Below, piece by piece: positions 35,954-45,767 of a stretch of DNA of 64,000 bases. The notes beneath the pieces are model-generated. The model made no database searches, was not told the DNA's origin, and saw only the letters and a program-made list of their open reading frames with translations. Numbering within the stretch: the first letter of the stretch is position 1; every line of letters starts with the position of its first letter. The position numbers and the translations under genes were made by a program. The stretch is from Pseudorhizobium endolithicum (GTDB taxonomy: Bacteria > Pseudomonadota > Alphaproteobacteria > Rhizobiales > Rhizobiaceae), in NCBI RefSeq assembly GCF_902153245.2, contig NZ_CABFWF030000012.1, positions 607,252 to 671,251 of the forward strand, given 5' to 3'.

Positions 35954-36556
35954 TCAGGCCCCGGCGGCAGCCTTCTCAATGGCCGGCAGCAGTTCCTGGG
36001 TCAGCGTCCGCTCATCGAAGGGGCCGACCTTCTTGTAGAGGATCGTCCCGTCCGCACCGACGAGATAGCTTTCGGGAATGCCGTAGACGCCCCAGTCGAT
36101 TGCCGCCTTGCCGTTCGGATCGACGCCGATCGCATCATAGGGATTGCCGAGTTCGCCGAGGAAGCGCAACGCATTGTCGTTGCGGTCCTTGTAGTTGATG
36201 CCGACCACCGTCAGCCGCTCGTCCTTCGCCAGTTCCTTGAGGATCGGGTGCTCCTGTCGGCAGGGGACGCACCAGGAGGCGAAGACGTTGACAAGCGTCA
36301 GCCTGCCGGCGATGGCGGCGTCGCTTAGCGCCGGGGTGTTCGCGCCGTCGAGGGCCGGAAGCGCAAGCGAAGGCGCCTTCTGGCCGATCAGGGCCGAGGG
36401 AATGGCGGAGATGTCACGGCCGTTGACGTCCTGGTCGTAGAGCATCTTGCCGGCGATCAGGGCGAAACCTGCGAAAACGAGAAGCGGCACGAGGGCGAGC
36501 ACGTAGCGGCCGATGCCGCGGCTGCGGGCCGGCGATTTTTCGGTGTCGCTGGTCAT
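35954..36556 (-). CDS. ccmG: Thiol:disulfide interchange protein CcmG/DsbE
   Basis: 200-aa membrane-anchored periplasmic thioredoxin-like protein. One N-terminal span lies at about 18-38, and the redox motif WCVPC is at 95-99. It reduces apocytochrome c cysteines before haem attachment. Start ATG 36556 overlaps the ccmD stop by 4 nt. It is the last gene of ccmABCDG. The C-terminal helix and the GVYGIPESYLVGADG segment are typical. Confidence 0.95.
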   Translation of the reverse strand: MTSDTEKSPARSRGIGRYVLALVPLLVFAGFALIAGKMLYDQDVNGRDISAIPSALIGQKAPSLALPALDGANTPALSDAAIAGRLTLVNVFASWCVPCRQEHPILKELAKDERLTVVGINYKDRNDNALRFLGELGNPYDAIGVDPNGKAAIDWGVYGIPESYLVGADGTILYKKVGPFDERTLTQELLPAIEKAAAGA

Positions 36557-36726
36557 GCCAACTCGCCTTTCCCGGCTGCGCTCGACCGCCGGCGGATGCC
36601 GGAGGCCTCGAGTTCCGCGAGTTCCCGCTGGCGAGCGCGGCCGTCCAGCCAGATCCGGCCGAGCATGACGGCGACGATCAGAGCCGAGATCGCGTAGGAT
36701 AGGGCGATATAGAAACCATGGCTCAT
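36553..36726 (-). CDS. ccmD: Haem exporter protein CcmD
   Basis: 57-aa membrane protein. One hydrophobic segment follows MSHGFYIALSYAISALIVAV (residues 1-20), with a basic tail (RARQRELAELEASGIRRR). It is the usual short protein that releases holo-CcmE from CcmABC. It fits exactly between ccmC (1-nt gap) and ccmG (4-nt overlap), with a GGGAGA site inside the end of ccmC. Confidence 0.88.
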   Translation of the reverse strand: MSHGFYIALSYAISALIVAVMLGRIWLDGRARQRELAELEASGIRRRSSAAGKGELA

Positions 36727-36727
36727 T

Positions 36728-37486
36728 TCAATTCTCCCGGCTGGCCATGCGTGCTGCCATGCGCCGCTGGGCGGTCACCCGCCGTCGCCAGATCTCGTTG
36801 CGCATCGCCATCAGGTGCAGGGTGAAGAAAAGGAAGGTGAAGGCGAAGGCCATGACCAGGAGCGGGATAAGGAATTCCGGATCGATCGTCGGGCCATCGA
36901 GCCGCACGACGCTGGCCGGCTGGTGGAGCGTGTTCCACCATTCCACCGAGAACTTGATGATCGGGATGTTGACGAAGCCGACGAGGATCAGCACGGCGCT
37001 GACCCGTGCTGCCTTCGACGGGTCATCCATCGCCCGGTTGAGCGCGATCAGCCCGAGATACATCAGGAACAGGACGAAGACCGAGGTCAGCCGCGCATCC
37101 CATACCCACCAGGTGCCCCACATGGGCTTGCCCCAGAGCGAGCCGGTGGCGAGGGCGATCAGCGTGAAGGCGGCACCCAGCGGGGCGGCGGCCTTGTGAG
37201 AGACATCAGCAAGCGGATGACGCCAGACGAGGGTGCCGATCGCAGACAGCGCCATCACCGAGTAACACATCATCGACAGCCATGCCGCCGGGACATGCAC
37301 ATACATGATGCGCACCGTCTCGCCCTGCTGGTAGTCCCCCTCCGTGGTGAAGCTGAGATAGAGGCCGGCCGCGAACAGGACGGCGGTCAGACAGCCCAGC
37401 CACGGAAGGATCCTTCCTGAAAGGTTCAGGAAGTAGGTTGGATTGGCAAGGTCGCTGAACTTGGTGATGGCGAGGCTCTGGGTCAT
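36728..37486 (-). CDS. ccmC: Haem exporter protein CcmC
   Basis: 252-aa membrane protein with six spans. The tryptophan-rich motif WGTWWVWDARLTS, which holds haem for transfer to CcmE, is present, and the flanking histidines are in YVHVPAAW and in WWNTLHQP. It works with CcmA, CcmB and CcmD in cytochrome c maturation system I. The frame is intact and of the usual length. Confidence 0.97.
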   Translation of the reverse strand: MTQSLAITKFSDLANPTYFLNLSGRILPWLGCLTAVLFAAGLYLSFTTEGDYQQGETVRIMYVHVPAAWLSMMCYSVMALSAIGTLVWRHPLADVSHKAAAPLGAAFTLIALATGSLWGKPMWGTWWVWDARLTSVFVLFLMYLGLIALNRAMDDPSKAARVSAVLILVGFVNIPIIKFSVEWWNTLHQPASVVRLDGPTIDPEFLIPLLVMAFAFTFLFFTLHLMAMRNEIWRRRVTAQRRMAARMASREN

Positions 37487-37530
37487 GGCATCTTTCTAGG
37501 CGAACACGGCGCTTGCAGACTTGATTCTAG

Positions 37531-38190
37531 TCAATCGCTTGCATTGCGCAAAGCCAGCGCTGCACCGAGCGGCCCGAGAACCGCAAAAAACATCGTGATG
37601 GCCAATAATATCAGGAAAGGCGGCATAAACGGGGCGGGATCCTCGACCGCCGCATAGGAGGCGCTAACGCCGAAAATCAGCACCGGAATGGCGAGCGGCA
37701 GCACGAGGATCGAGACCAGCAGCCCCCCTCTCGGCAGGCTCACCGCGACAGCGGCTCCCACCGCCCCAATGAAGGTGAGGGCGGGGGTTCCGACCAGAAG
37801 GGTCACGGCAACCGCCCCGATCGCCACTTCGCTCATGTTCATGAACAGGCCGAGAAGCGGTGAGGCAACCACCAGCGGCAGGCTGTTTGCCACCCAGTGG
37901 GCCACGCACTTGACGAGGACTGTCAGCACCAGCGGGTGCTCCTGCATGAGGATCAGGTCGAGCGATCCGTCGTCTCGCTCCGTCTGGAACAGCCGGTCGA
38001 GGCCGAGCAGGGCCGCCAGCAGCGCACCGATCCAGACGATGGCAGGGCCGATCCGGGACAAGAGGTTGAGGTCGGGACCCACGCCGAACGGAATCACCGC
38101 AACGACGGTCATGAAGAAGAGAACGCCGATCAAGGCCCCGCCACCGGCCCGGACGGACAGCTTCAGGTCGCGAAGGAGTAGAGACATCAT
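37531..38190 (-). CDS. ccmB: Haem exporter protein CcmB
   Basis: 219-aa membrane subunit of the CcmAB ABC transporter, with about six spans. The signature LFQTERDDGSLDLILMQEHPLVLTVLVKCVAHWV is clear. It overlaps ccmA by 4 nt (ATGA). ccmE, ccmF and ccmH are not in the window; in rhizobia these lie in the separate cyc cluster, which is established knowledge rather than seen here. Confidence 0.95.
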   Translation of the reverse strand: MMSLLLRDLKLSVRAGGGALIGVLFFMTVVAVIPFGVGPDLNLLSRIGPAIVWIGALLAALLGLDRLFQTERDDGSLDLILMQEHPLVLTVLVKCVAHWVANSLPLVVASPLLGLFMNMSEVAIGAVAVTLLVGTPALTFIGAVGAAVAVSLPRGGLLVSILVLPLAIPVLIFGVSASYAAVEDPAPFMPPFLILLAITMFFAVLGPLGAALALRNASD

Positions 38191-38831
38191 GCCCCAAACT
38201 CCCCGGCCACCCCGGCGAACCCGGTCATCCGCAATTCCCGCATGCCCTCCAGCCCCAGCGGCTGGTGCGTTGCCGCAAGCAGGATGCCGCCACGGCCGAG
38301 GTGTTCGCGGATGAGGTCCGCAAATGTCGCCTCGGCTCTTGCGTCGAGGGCGGCAGTGGGTTCGTCCAGGATCCAGACCGGCCGATAGGATACCAGGAGC
38401 TTTGCGAAGGCCATGCGGCGCTGCTGCCCCGCGGAGAGATAGCCGAAGGGAAGATGGGTGATGCCGCCGAGGCCGACGCGGTCGGCCGCCTCGGCGGCGG
38501 AAATGCCCGTCCCGCCCTTGAAGTCGCCGAAGAAGCTTTTCCAGAAGCCGAGATTCTCCTCCACCGACAGCTCCGCCTTCATCGCATTACGATGCCCGAG
38601 ATAGTGGCAGGCCTCGCCGGCGCGGATGGGACCGTCGCCGGAGGAGTGCCAGGTCACCGCTCCCCTCTCTGCCCGCAGAAGGCCGGCGATTACCCTCAGC
38701 AGGGTCGATTTGCCGGAACCGTTGCGGCCGGTGAGGATGAGCCCCTCCCCGGCGCCGAGATCGAACGAAATGTCGGAAAAAAGCAGGTCTTCGCCGCGTC
38801 GCGCGGCCAAACCCTCGGCCGTCAGCCGCAT
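38187..38831 (-). CDS. ccmA: Cytochrome c biogenesis ATP-binding protein CcmA
   Basis: 214-aa ABC ATPase. Walker A is GRNGSGKS at 35-42, the signature LSAGQQRR follows, and Walker B is VWILDEPTAALD. The sequence and context with ccmB confirm CcmA. It heads the minus-strand ccm operon. Its promoter should lie within the 263-nt gap shared with acnA. Confidence 0.97.
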   Translation of the reverse strand: MRLTAEGLAARRGEDLLFSDISFDLGAGEGLILTGRNGSGKSTLLRVIAGLLRAERGAVTWHSSGDGPIRAGEACHYLGHRNAMKAELSVEENLGFWKSFFGDFKGGTGISAAEAADRVGLGGITHLPFGYLSAGQQRRMAFAKLLVSYRPVWILDEPTAALDARAEATFADLIREHLGRGGILLAATHQPLGLEGMRELRMTGFAGVAGEFGA

Positions 38832-39094
38832 GATCGAGCCTTTGTTAAGTTTTTAATCACCCGACTGAAAAAATTTGCGTCGTTGCCACTTCAGCAGTCT
38901 GGAACCCTTCTTAGAAATTATCTATAAGCTTCGCAACCACGCCAGCGACCGGCGTGATTTCCATCTTGCGCCGAACCTGAAGACGAACTCTTCTCGTGCG
39001 GACAGCGGAAATGGTCGCACCCGCATCCTGATGTGCAGTAGTGCATAGGCGTCCGCACGCGCGTGTTGGCTCTATATCAGCGGGGTTATTTTCC

Positions 39095-41788
<2,694 letters not shown>

Positions 41789-41796
41789 CGGCGACA

Positions 41797-41829
41797 AAGA
41801 CACCCGCCGGAACGTCCGGCGGGTGTCTT
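41797..41829 (+). terminator. Hairpin terminator downstream of acnA
   Basis: An exact 15-bp stem (AAGACACCCGCCGGA at 41797-41811, complement at 41815-41829) closes a 3-nt loop, 8 nt after the acnA stop. The T-tract is weak (only CTT at the arm's end), so termination may be partial. Confidence 0.75.
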
Positions 41830-41872
41830 GCCTGCGGCGCCCTGCCCCCATACTCGCCGGAGCGTATCCCCC

Positions 41873-42610
41873 TTGAGCCCGGTCATCCTCATCGGCATGG
41901 CACTGACGGTCTTCCTTACCTCGCTGCTTTCCGGGGTATTCGGAATGGCGGGGGGCCTCATCCTTCTCTGGGTGTTGCTGCTCATGATGCCCGTCGGCAC
42001 GGCCATCGCGGTCCACGGGGTGATCCAGATGGTCGCCAACGGCTCCCGCGCCTGGTTCTCGCGGCATTATATCGACTACCGCATCCTGGGCATCCTGTGC
42101 TTCGGCCTGGCGGTCTCGGCCGTCGTCCTCCTGGCCGTGGACTACGCGCCGAACATCATCGTCGTCTCGATTGCCATCGGCCTGATGCCGATCCTCGTAT
42201 GGCTTCCGGTGCAGCGGCTGCAGCTGGACGCCTCCCGCCCGTCGCATTCCCTTGTCTGCGGCGTGATTTCAGGGGCTTTGATGGTGGGCGTGGGCGTCTC
42301 CGGCCCCGTCATCGATATTTTCTTTATCCGCACTGCCATGGACCGACGCAAGGTCATCGCCACGAAGGCCGCCACGCAGCTCCTCGCCCACGCCACGAAG
42401 GTGATTTTCTACTGGAGGGCGGCGACCGTCCTGCCCGGTTCCGACTGGATCGCCATCCTGTTCGCCGCCCCGATCGCCATCCTCGGCACACGCGCCGGAA
42501 ACATCATCCTGCAGCGGATGACGGACGCGAACTTCCGCACATGGACCCGCTGGATCGTGACCGGCGTCGGTGGCGTCTATATCGTTCAGGGCCTCCAGCA
42601 GCTGATGTGA
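41873..42610 (+). CDS. TauE/SafE family membrane protein
   Basis: 245-aa TauE/SafE protein with about eight hydrophobic segments. The N-terminal repeat has LTSLLSGVFGMAGGLILLWVLL and the C-terminal part ISGALMVGVGVSGPVIDIFFI. It is related to, but distinct from, the family member at 23634. A TTG at 41873 (CGGAG 10 nt upstream) is the preferred start; ATG 41897 is an alternative. The transported anion is unknown. Confidence 0.85.
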   Translation: MSPVILIGMALTVFLTSLLSGVFGMAGGLILLWVLLLMMPVGTAIAVHGVIQMVANGSRAWFSRHYIDYRILGILCFGLAVSAVVLLAVDYAPNIIVVSIAIGLMPILVWLPVQRLQLDASRPSHSLVCGVISGALMVGVGVSGPVIDIFFIRTAMDRRKVIATKAATQLLAHATKVIFYWRAATVLPGSDWIAILFAAPIAILGTRAGNIILQRMTDANFRTWTRWIVTGVGGVYIVQGLQQLM

Positions 42611-42772
42611 CGACGGAGATAGCACGTGTCCGCGACCGGACTTGCCTCCTCACCCCATCGTGACTTCCTCTTGAGCCGCCGGCCCGGTTACTTTGCCCCG
42701 TTCTCACGTTACCCTCTTGATCAGCGCGATCAGGCGTGGCTAACAAATGCCAGTTGAAGAGGTCCGCGTTTC

Positions 42773-43522
42773 ATGCTGCTCATCCTCCGCAGAGCGATTT
42801 TCCTTGCCGGCGTCCTGGCTGCCGGCGTCGCTTCGGCAGGGGAGGCAAAGCCCCTCAAAGGCGTGGTCGAGCTCTTCACCTCGCAGGGCTGCTCGTCCTG
42901 TCCGCCCGCCGACGCCGTCCTAAAGGAACTCGTTCAGCAAGGTGACGTGGTGGCGCTGTCCTATCACGTGGACTACTGGAACTATCTCGGCTGGACGGAC
43001 ACGCTCAGCTCGAAGGCGAACACCGAGCGGCAGTACGGCTATGCCCAGTCGCTCGGCAGAAGCGGCGTCTATACCCCGCAGGCTGTCATCAATGGCCGCG
43101 ACCACGTCAAGGGGACGGAGCTCGGAGCGATCAACGGCACGATCGACAGCCTGAGCGCCCAGGGCAACGGCCTGGCGGTTCCCGTCAACGCCCGGATGCT
43201 CGGCAAGGAGATCGAGATCGAGATCGGCGCTGGCCAGGGCGAGGCGGAGGTCGTCGTCGCCTACTTCACCAAGCGGCAGGAGGTGGAGGTTTCCAAGGGG
43301 GAGAATGCCGGCAAGACCATGGAGTACTGGCACAGCGTCTACGACGTGCAGTCCGTGGGGATGTGGAACGGCCAGCCGCTGAAGCTGTCATTGCCGGGCA
43401 AGTTCATGGGCAAGTGGAAAAAGGACGGCTGCGCCATCCTGCTGCAGAGATCGGGGCCGGGAGGCGAGCCGGCGGCGATCATCGGCGCCACGGTCCTGAT
43501 GGCCGGACGCAAGCGCCCCTGA
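42773..43522 (+). CDS. DUF1223 secreted thioredoxin-like protein
   Basis: 249-aa DUF1223 protein. A signal peptide (about 1-22) is followed by VVELFTSQGCSSCPPADAVL with Cys40 and Cys43, a redox-like CxxC in a thioredoxin-like fold. The family's YHVDYWNYLGWTDTLSS and QRSG-type end are present. It is probably periplasmic. The function is unknown. It stands alone between a TauE/SafE gene and DUF2794. Confidence 0.92.
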   Translation: MLLILRRAIFLAGVLAAGVASAGEAKPLKGVVELFTSQGCSSCPPADAVLKELVQQGDVVALSYHVDYWNYLGWTDTLSSKANTERQYGYAQSLGRSGVYTPQAVINGRDHVKGTELGAINGTIDSLSAQGNGLAVPVNARMLGKEIEIEIGAGQGEAEVVVAYFTKRQEVEVSKGENAGKTMEYWHSVYDVQSVGMWNGQPLKLSLPGKFMGKWKKDGCAILLQRSGPGGEPAAIIGATVLMAGRKRP

Positions 43523-43775
43523 AGCGAGGGAGGCGATCCGACCCGGAGACATTGGGGGGCTGGGGGTAAGGGTCAATGTGTCCGGGCCGGATCTATTGGG
43601 GCCGGATGGGCCAACCAACGCAGAGGAATGTTGTCTGCGAATCCGGCAGTGTTTTGTTCGAAATACGGCAAGAATAAAAAGCTGGCCCGGCCCGGCGGGC
43701 GGCGATCGGTTGCCGGTTGCTTTTTGGTCCCGCTGAGGCAAACTGTCATGCGACTGACATATCAATGGAGTCGTG

Positions 43776-44162
43776 ATGACGGATCAACCGGATTTGCCTG
43801 GCGACCGCAGCGCCCAGGACACGGTGGTGGTCAGCCTGACCGAGTACCGCCAGACCCGAGACCCCGTCCCCGTTACCTTTCATCGACGTGAACTGGATGC
43901 CATCCTGCGGATCTATGGCCGCATGGTGGGTGAAGGCGAGTGGAAGGACTATGCCATCGACCACATGAAGGACCGCGCGGTCTTCTCAATCTTCAAGCGT
44001 TCAGGCGAAATGCCGCTCTACCGGATCGAGAAGAACCCTAAGCTCGCCGGCAAGCAGGGCGCGTACTCCGTCCTCAACACCCACGGCATGATCCTCAAGC
44101 GCGGCCACGAACTGCCGCAGGTGCTCAAGGTGTTCGACAAGGCGCTCAAGCTGATCGACTAG
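43776..44162 (+). CDS. DUF2794 family protein
   Basis: 128-aa DUF2794 protein, a small alphaproteobacterial family of unknown function. The recognisable core is VTFHRRELDAILRIYGRMVGEGEWKDYAIDHMKDRAVFSIFKRSGEMPLYRIEK. No known domain of enzymatic type is visible. ATG 43776 follows GGAG. The stop shares CTAG with the convergent GNAT gene. Confidence 0.9.
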   Translation: MTDQPDLPGDRSAQDTVVVSLTEYRQTRDPVPVTFHRRELDAILRIYGRMVGEGEWKDYAIDHMKDRAVFSIFKRSGEMPLYRIEKNPKLAGKQGAYSVLNTHGMILKRGHELPQVLKVFDKALKLID

Positions 44163-44716
44163 CCTGGGTAGAGCGTGCCGGGATAGGCCTGCGGATCGGG
44201 ATCCGTCGTCACTCCCTCCCCCAGCGACAGCTGCATCAGCGCCGTGTCCAGCCACCGGCCGTGCTTGAAGCCCGTGCCCTTGAGGGTGCCGCAGTGCTCG
44301 AAGCCGAGCACCTGATGGACGCCGATGGAGGCTGGGCTGGCCCCGCCGATGACGGCCACCATCTGCCGGAAGCCGAGAGCCCTGCAGCGGGCGACGAGTT
44401 CCGAAAGCAGCGCCTTGCCGACCCCCTTCCCGCGCGCTTCCGGCGCGAGATAGATCGAATCCTCCACCAGCCAGCGGTAAGCCGGCCGGGTGCGGAAGGC
44501 GGAGGCATAGGCATAGCCGAGAAGCTTTCCCTCGGGGGCCGCGGCGGCGATATACGGATAGCCCTTGTCCCGGATCGCCCGCCAGCGCGATTCCATCTCA
44601 TCCTGATCCGGCGGACTGAGCTCATAGCTCGCCGTCCCGTTGATGACGCTCTCCGCGTAGATGGCCGTGATGGAGGGAAGGTCGGCGAAGCAGACGTCGC
44701 GGAGGGTGTAGGTCAT
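44159..44716 (-). CDS. GNAT N-acetyltransferase (Pat/MnaT-like)
   Basis: 185-aa GNAT protein of the phosphinothricin/L-amino-acid N-acetyltransferase type. The start LRDVCFADLPSITAIYAESVINGTASYE and IYLAPEARGKGVGKALLSELVARCRALGFRQMVAVIG are hallmarks. Methionine sulfone or sulfoximine are plausible substrates for relatives; here this is unproven. The stop overlaps the DUF2794 gene on the other strand by 4 nt. Confidence 0.9.
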   Translation of the reverse strand: MTYTLRDVCFADLPSITAIYAESVINGTASYELSPPDQDEMESRWRAIRDKGYPYIAAAAPEGKLLGYAYASAFRTRPAYRWLVEDSIYLAPEARGKGVGKALLSELVARCRALGFRQMVAVIGGASPASIGVHQVLGFEHCGTLKGTGFKHGRWLDTALMQLSLGEGVTTDPDPQAYPGTLYPG

Positions 44717-44772
44717 GGAACCGGCAATAGAAAAACAAGCATCAGCCTAGTAGGCCGAGAAGCCGCGGGCAA

Positions 44773-44801
44773 CGAAAAAGGCGGAGCCGAAGCCCCGCCT
44801 T
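44773..44801 (-). terminator. Intrinsic terminator of the Bax-inhibitor-like gene
   Basis: On the minus strand a 10-bp stem (44801-44792 with 44787-44778, one G-U pair) closes a TTCG tetraloop and runs into T residues (44779-44775). It starts 28 nt after the gene's stop codon. C(UUCG)G loops are unusually stable. Confidence 0.88.
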
Positions 44802-44828
44802 CCGGTAGTGCCAGGTTCCGCTGCCCGG

Positions 44829-45566
44829 TTACTCGTTGCGATTGCCGAGGAACTGCAGGAGGAACATGAACAGGTTGATGAAGTCGAGGTAGAGGGTGAG
44901 CGCACCCATGATGGCCTTGCGGCCAGCCACCGCGACGTCGTCGCCGTCGAAATACATTTCCTTGATCTTCTGCGTGTCATAGGCCGTCAGACCGGCAAAG
45001 ATCAGCACGCCGATCACCGAGATGGCGAAGCCCATCGCGGAGGACTGCAGGAAGATGTTGACGAGCGAGGCGATGATCAGGCCGAACAGGCCCATGATCA
45101 GGAACGAGCCGAAGCCCGACAGGTCCTTCTTCGTGGTGTAGCCGTAGAGCGACAGCGCGCCGAACGAGGCGGCGGTCACGAAGAACGTCTGAACGATGCT
45201 CTCGCCGGTGAAGACGAGGAAGATCGAGGAGAGCGAGAGGCCCATCAGGGCCGCATAGATCCAGAAGGTCGTCTGCGCGGCGCCGACGCTCATCGAGTTG
45301 ATGCGGAAGCTCAGGAAGAAAACCATGCCGAGCGGAGCCAGCATGATCACCCAGCGGAGCGGCGACGCAAACAGCAACTGCGCGAAGGCCGGGTTGGAAA
45401 CCGCCAGAGCGTAGGTGCCATAGGCGGCGATGCCGGTGATCGCGAGACCGAGCGCCATCAGGTTGTAGACCTTGAGCATGTAGGCGCGAAGGCCCTCGTC
45501 GATCATCGCTGCCGTCTGCGCACGGTCCTGCGCCATACGGTTCTGGTAGTTGTTGAAGTCAGCCAT
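44829..45566 (-). CDS. Bax inhibitor-1/YccA family membrane protein (YbhL-like)
   Basis: 245-aa protein with about seven spans. The family pattern is seen in MLKVYNLMALGLAITGIAAYG, the central PLGMVFFLSFRINSMSVG and the C-terminal SALTLYLDFINLFMFLLQFLG. BI-1 proteins act as proton/calcium leak channels, or as modulators of proteases such as FtsH. ATG 45566 follows GAGGA. A structured leader lies immediately upstream, in the position of the alphaproteobacterial ybhL RNA motif. Confidence 0.92.
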   Translation of the reverse strand: MADFNNYQNRMAQDRAQTAAMIDEGLRAYMLKVYNLMALGLAITGIAAYGTYALAVSNPAFAQLLFASPLRWVIMLAPLGMVFFLSFRINSMSVGAAQTTFWIYAALMGLSLSSIFLVFTGESIVQTFFVTAASFGALSLYGYTTKKDLSGFGSFLIMGLFGLIIASLVNIFLQSSAMGFAISVIGVLIFAGLTAYDTQKIKEMYFDGDDVAVAGRKAIMGALTLYLDFINLFMFLLQFLGNRNE

Positions 45567-45580
45567 CGTTTCCTCTTTCA

Positions 45581-45636
45581 AGCTCCGGTGTTGCTCACGG
45601 TGTCGGGATCGGGATCCCAGGCGCCGCTGCGGAGCT
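45581..45636 (-). promoter_or_regulatory. Structured 5' leader, candidate ybhL RNA motif
   Basis: On the minus strand AGCTCCG (45636-45630) pairs with CGGAGCT (45587-45581), enclosing an inner stem GGGATC/GATCCC (45618-45605). The element ends 14 nt before the start codon, next to the ribosome site. A conserved RNA called ybhL has been described before this gene family in Rhizobiales; the location fits but the sequence match is not verified. Confidence 0.5.
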
Positions 45637-45767
45637 CAGCAAGCCTGCATCGAATATGATGCCATATGGCCTTTCCTACAAGGGCTTCCGCTCCCGGCCG
45701 TTGCGATTCCTCATCCGTTGACCGCGCCTGCAGCGCCATTGACGCGGATGTGATCGGCCGATCGGCC

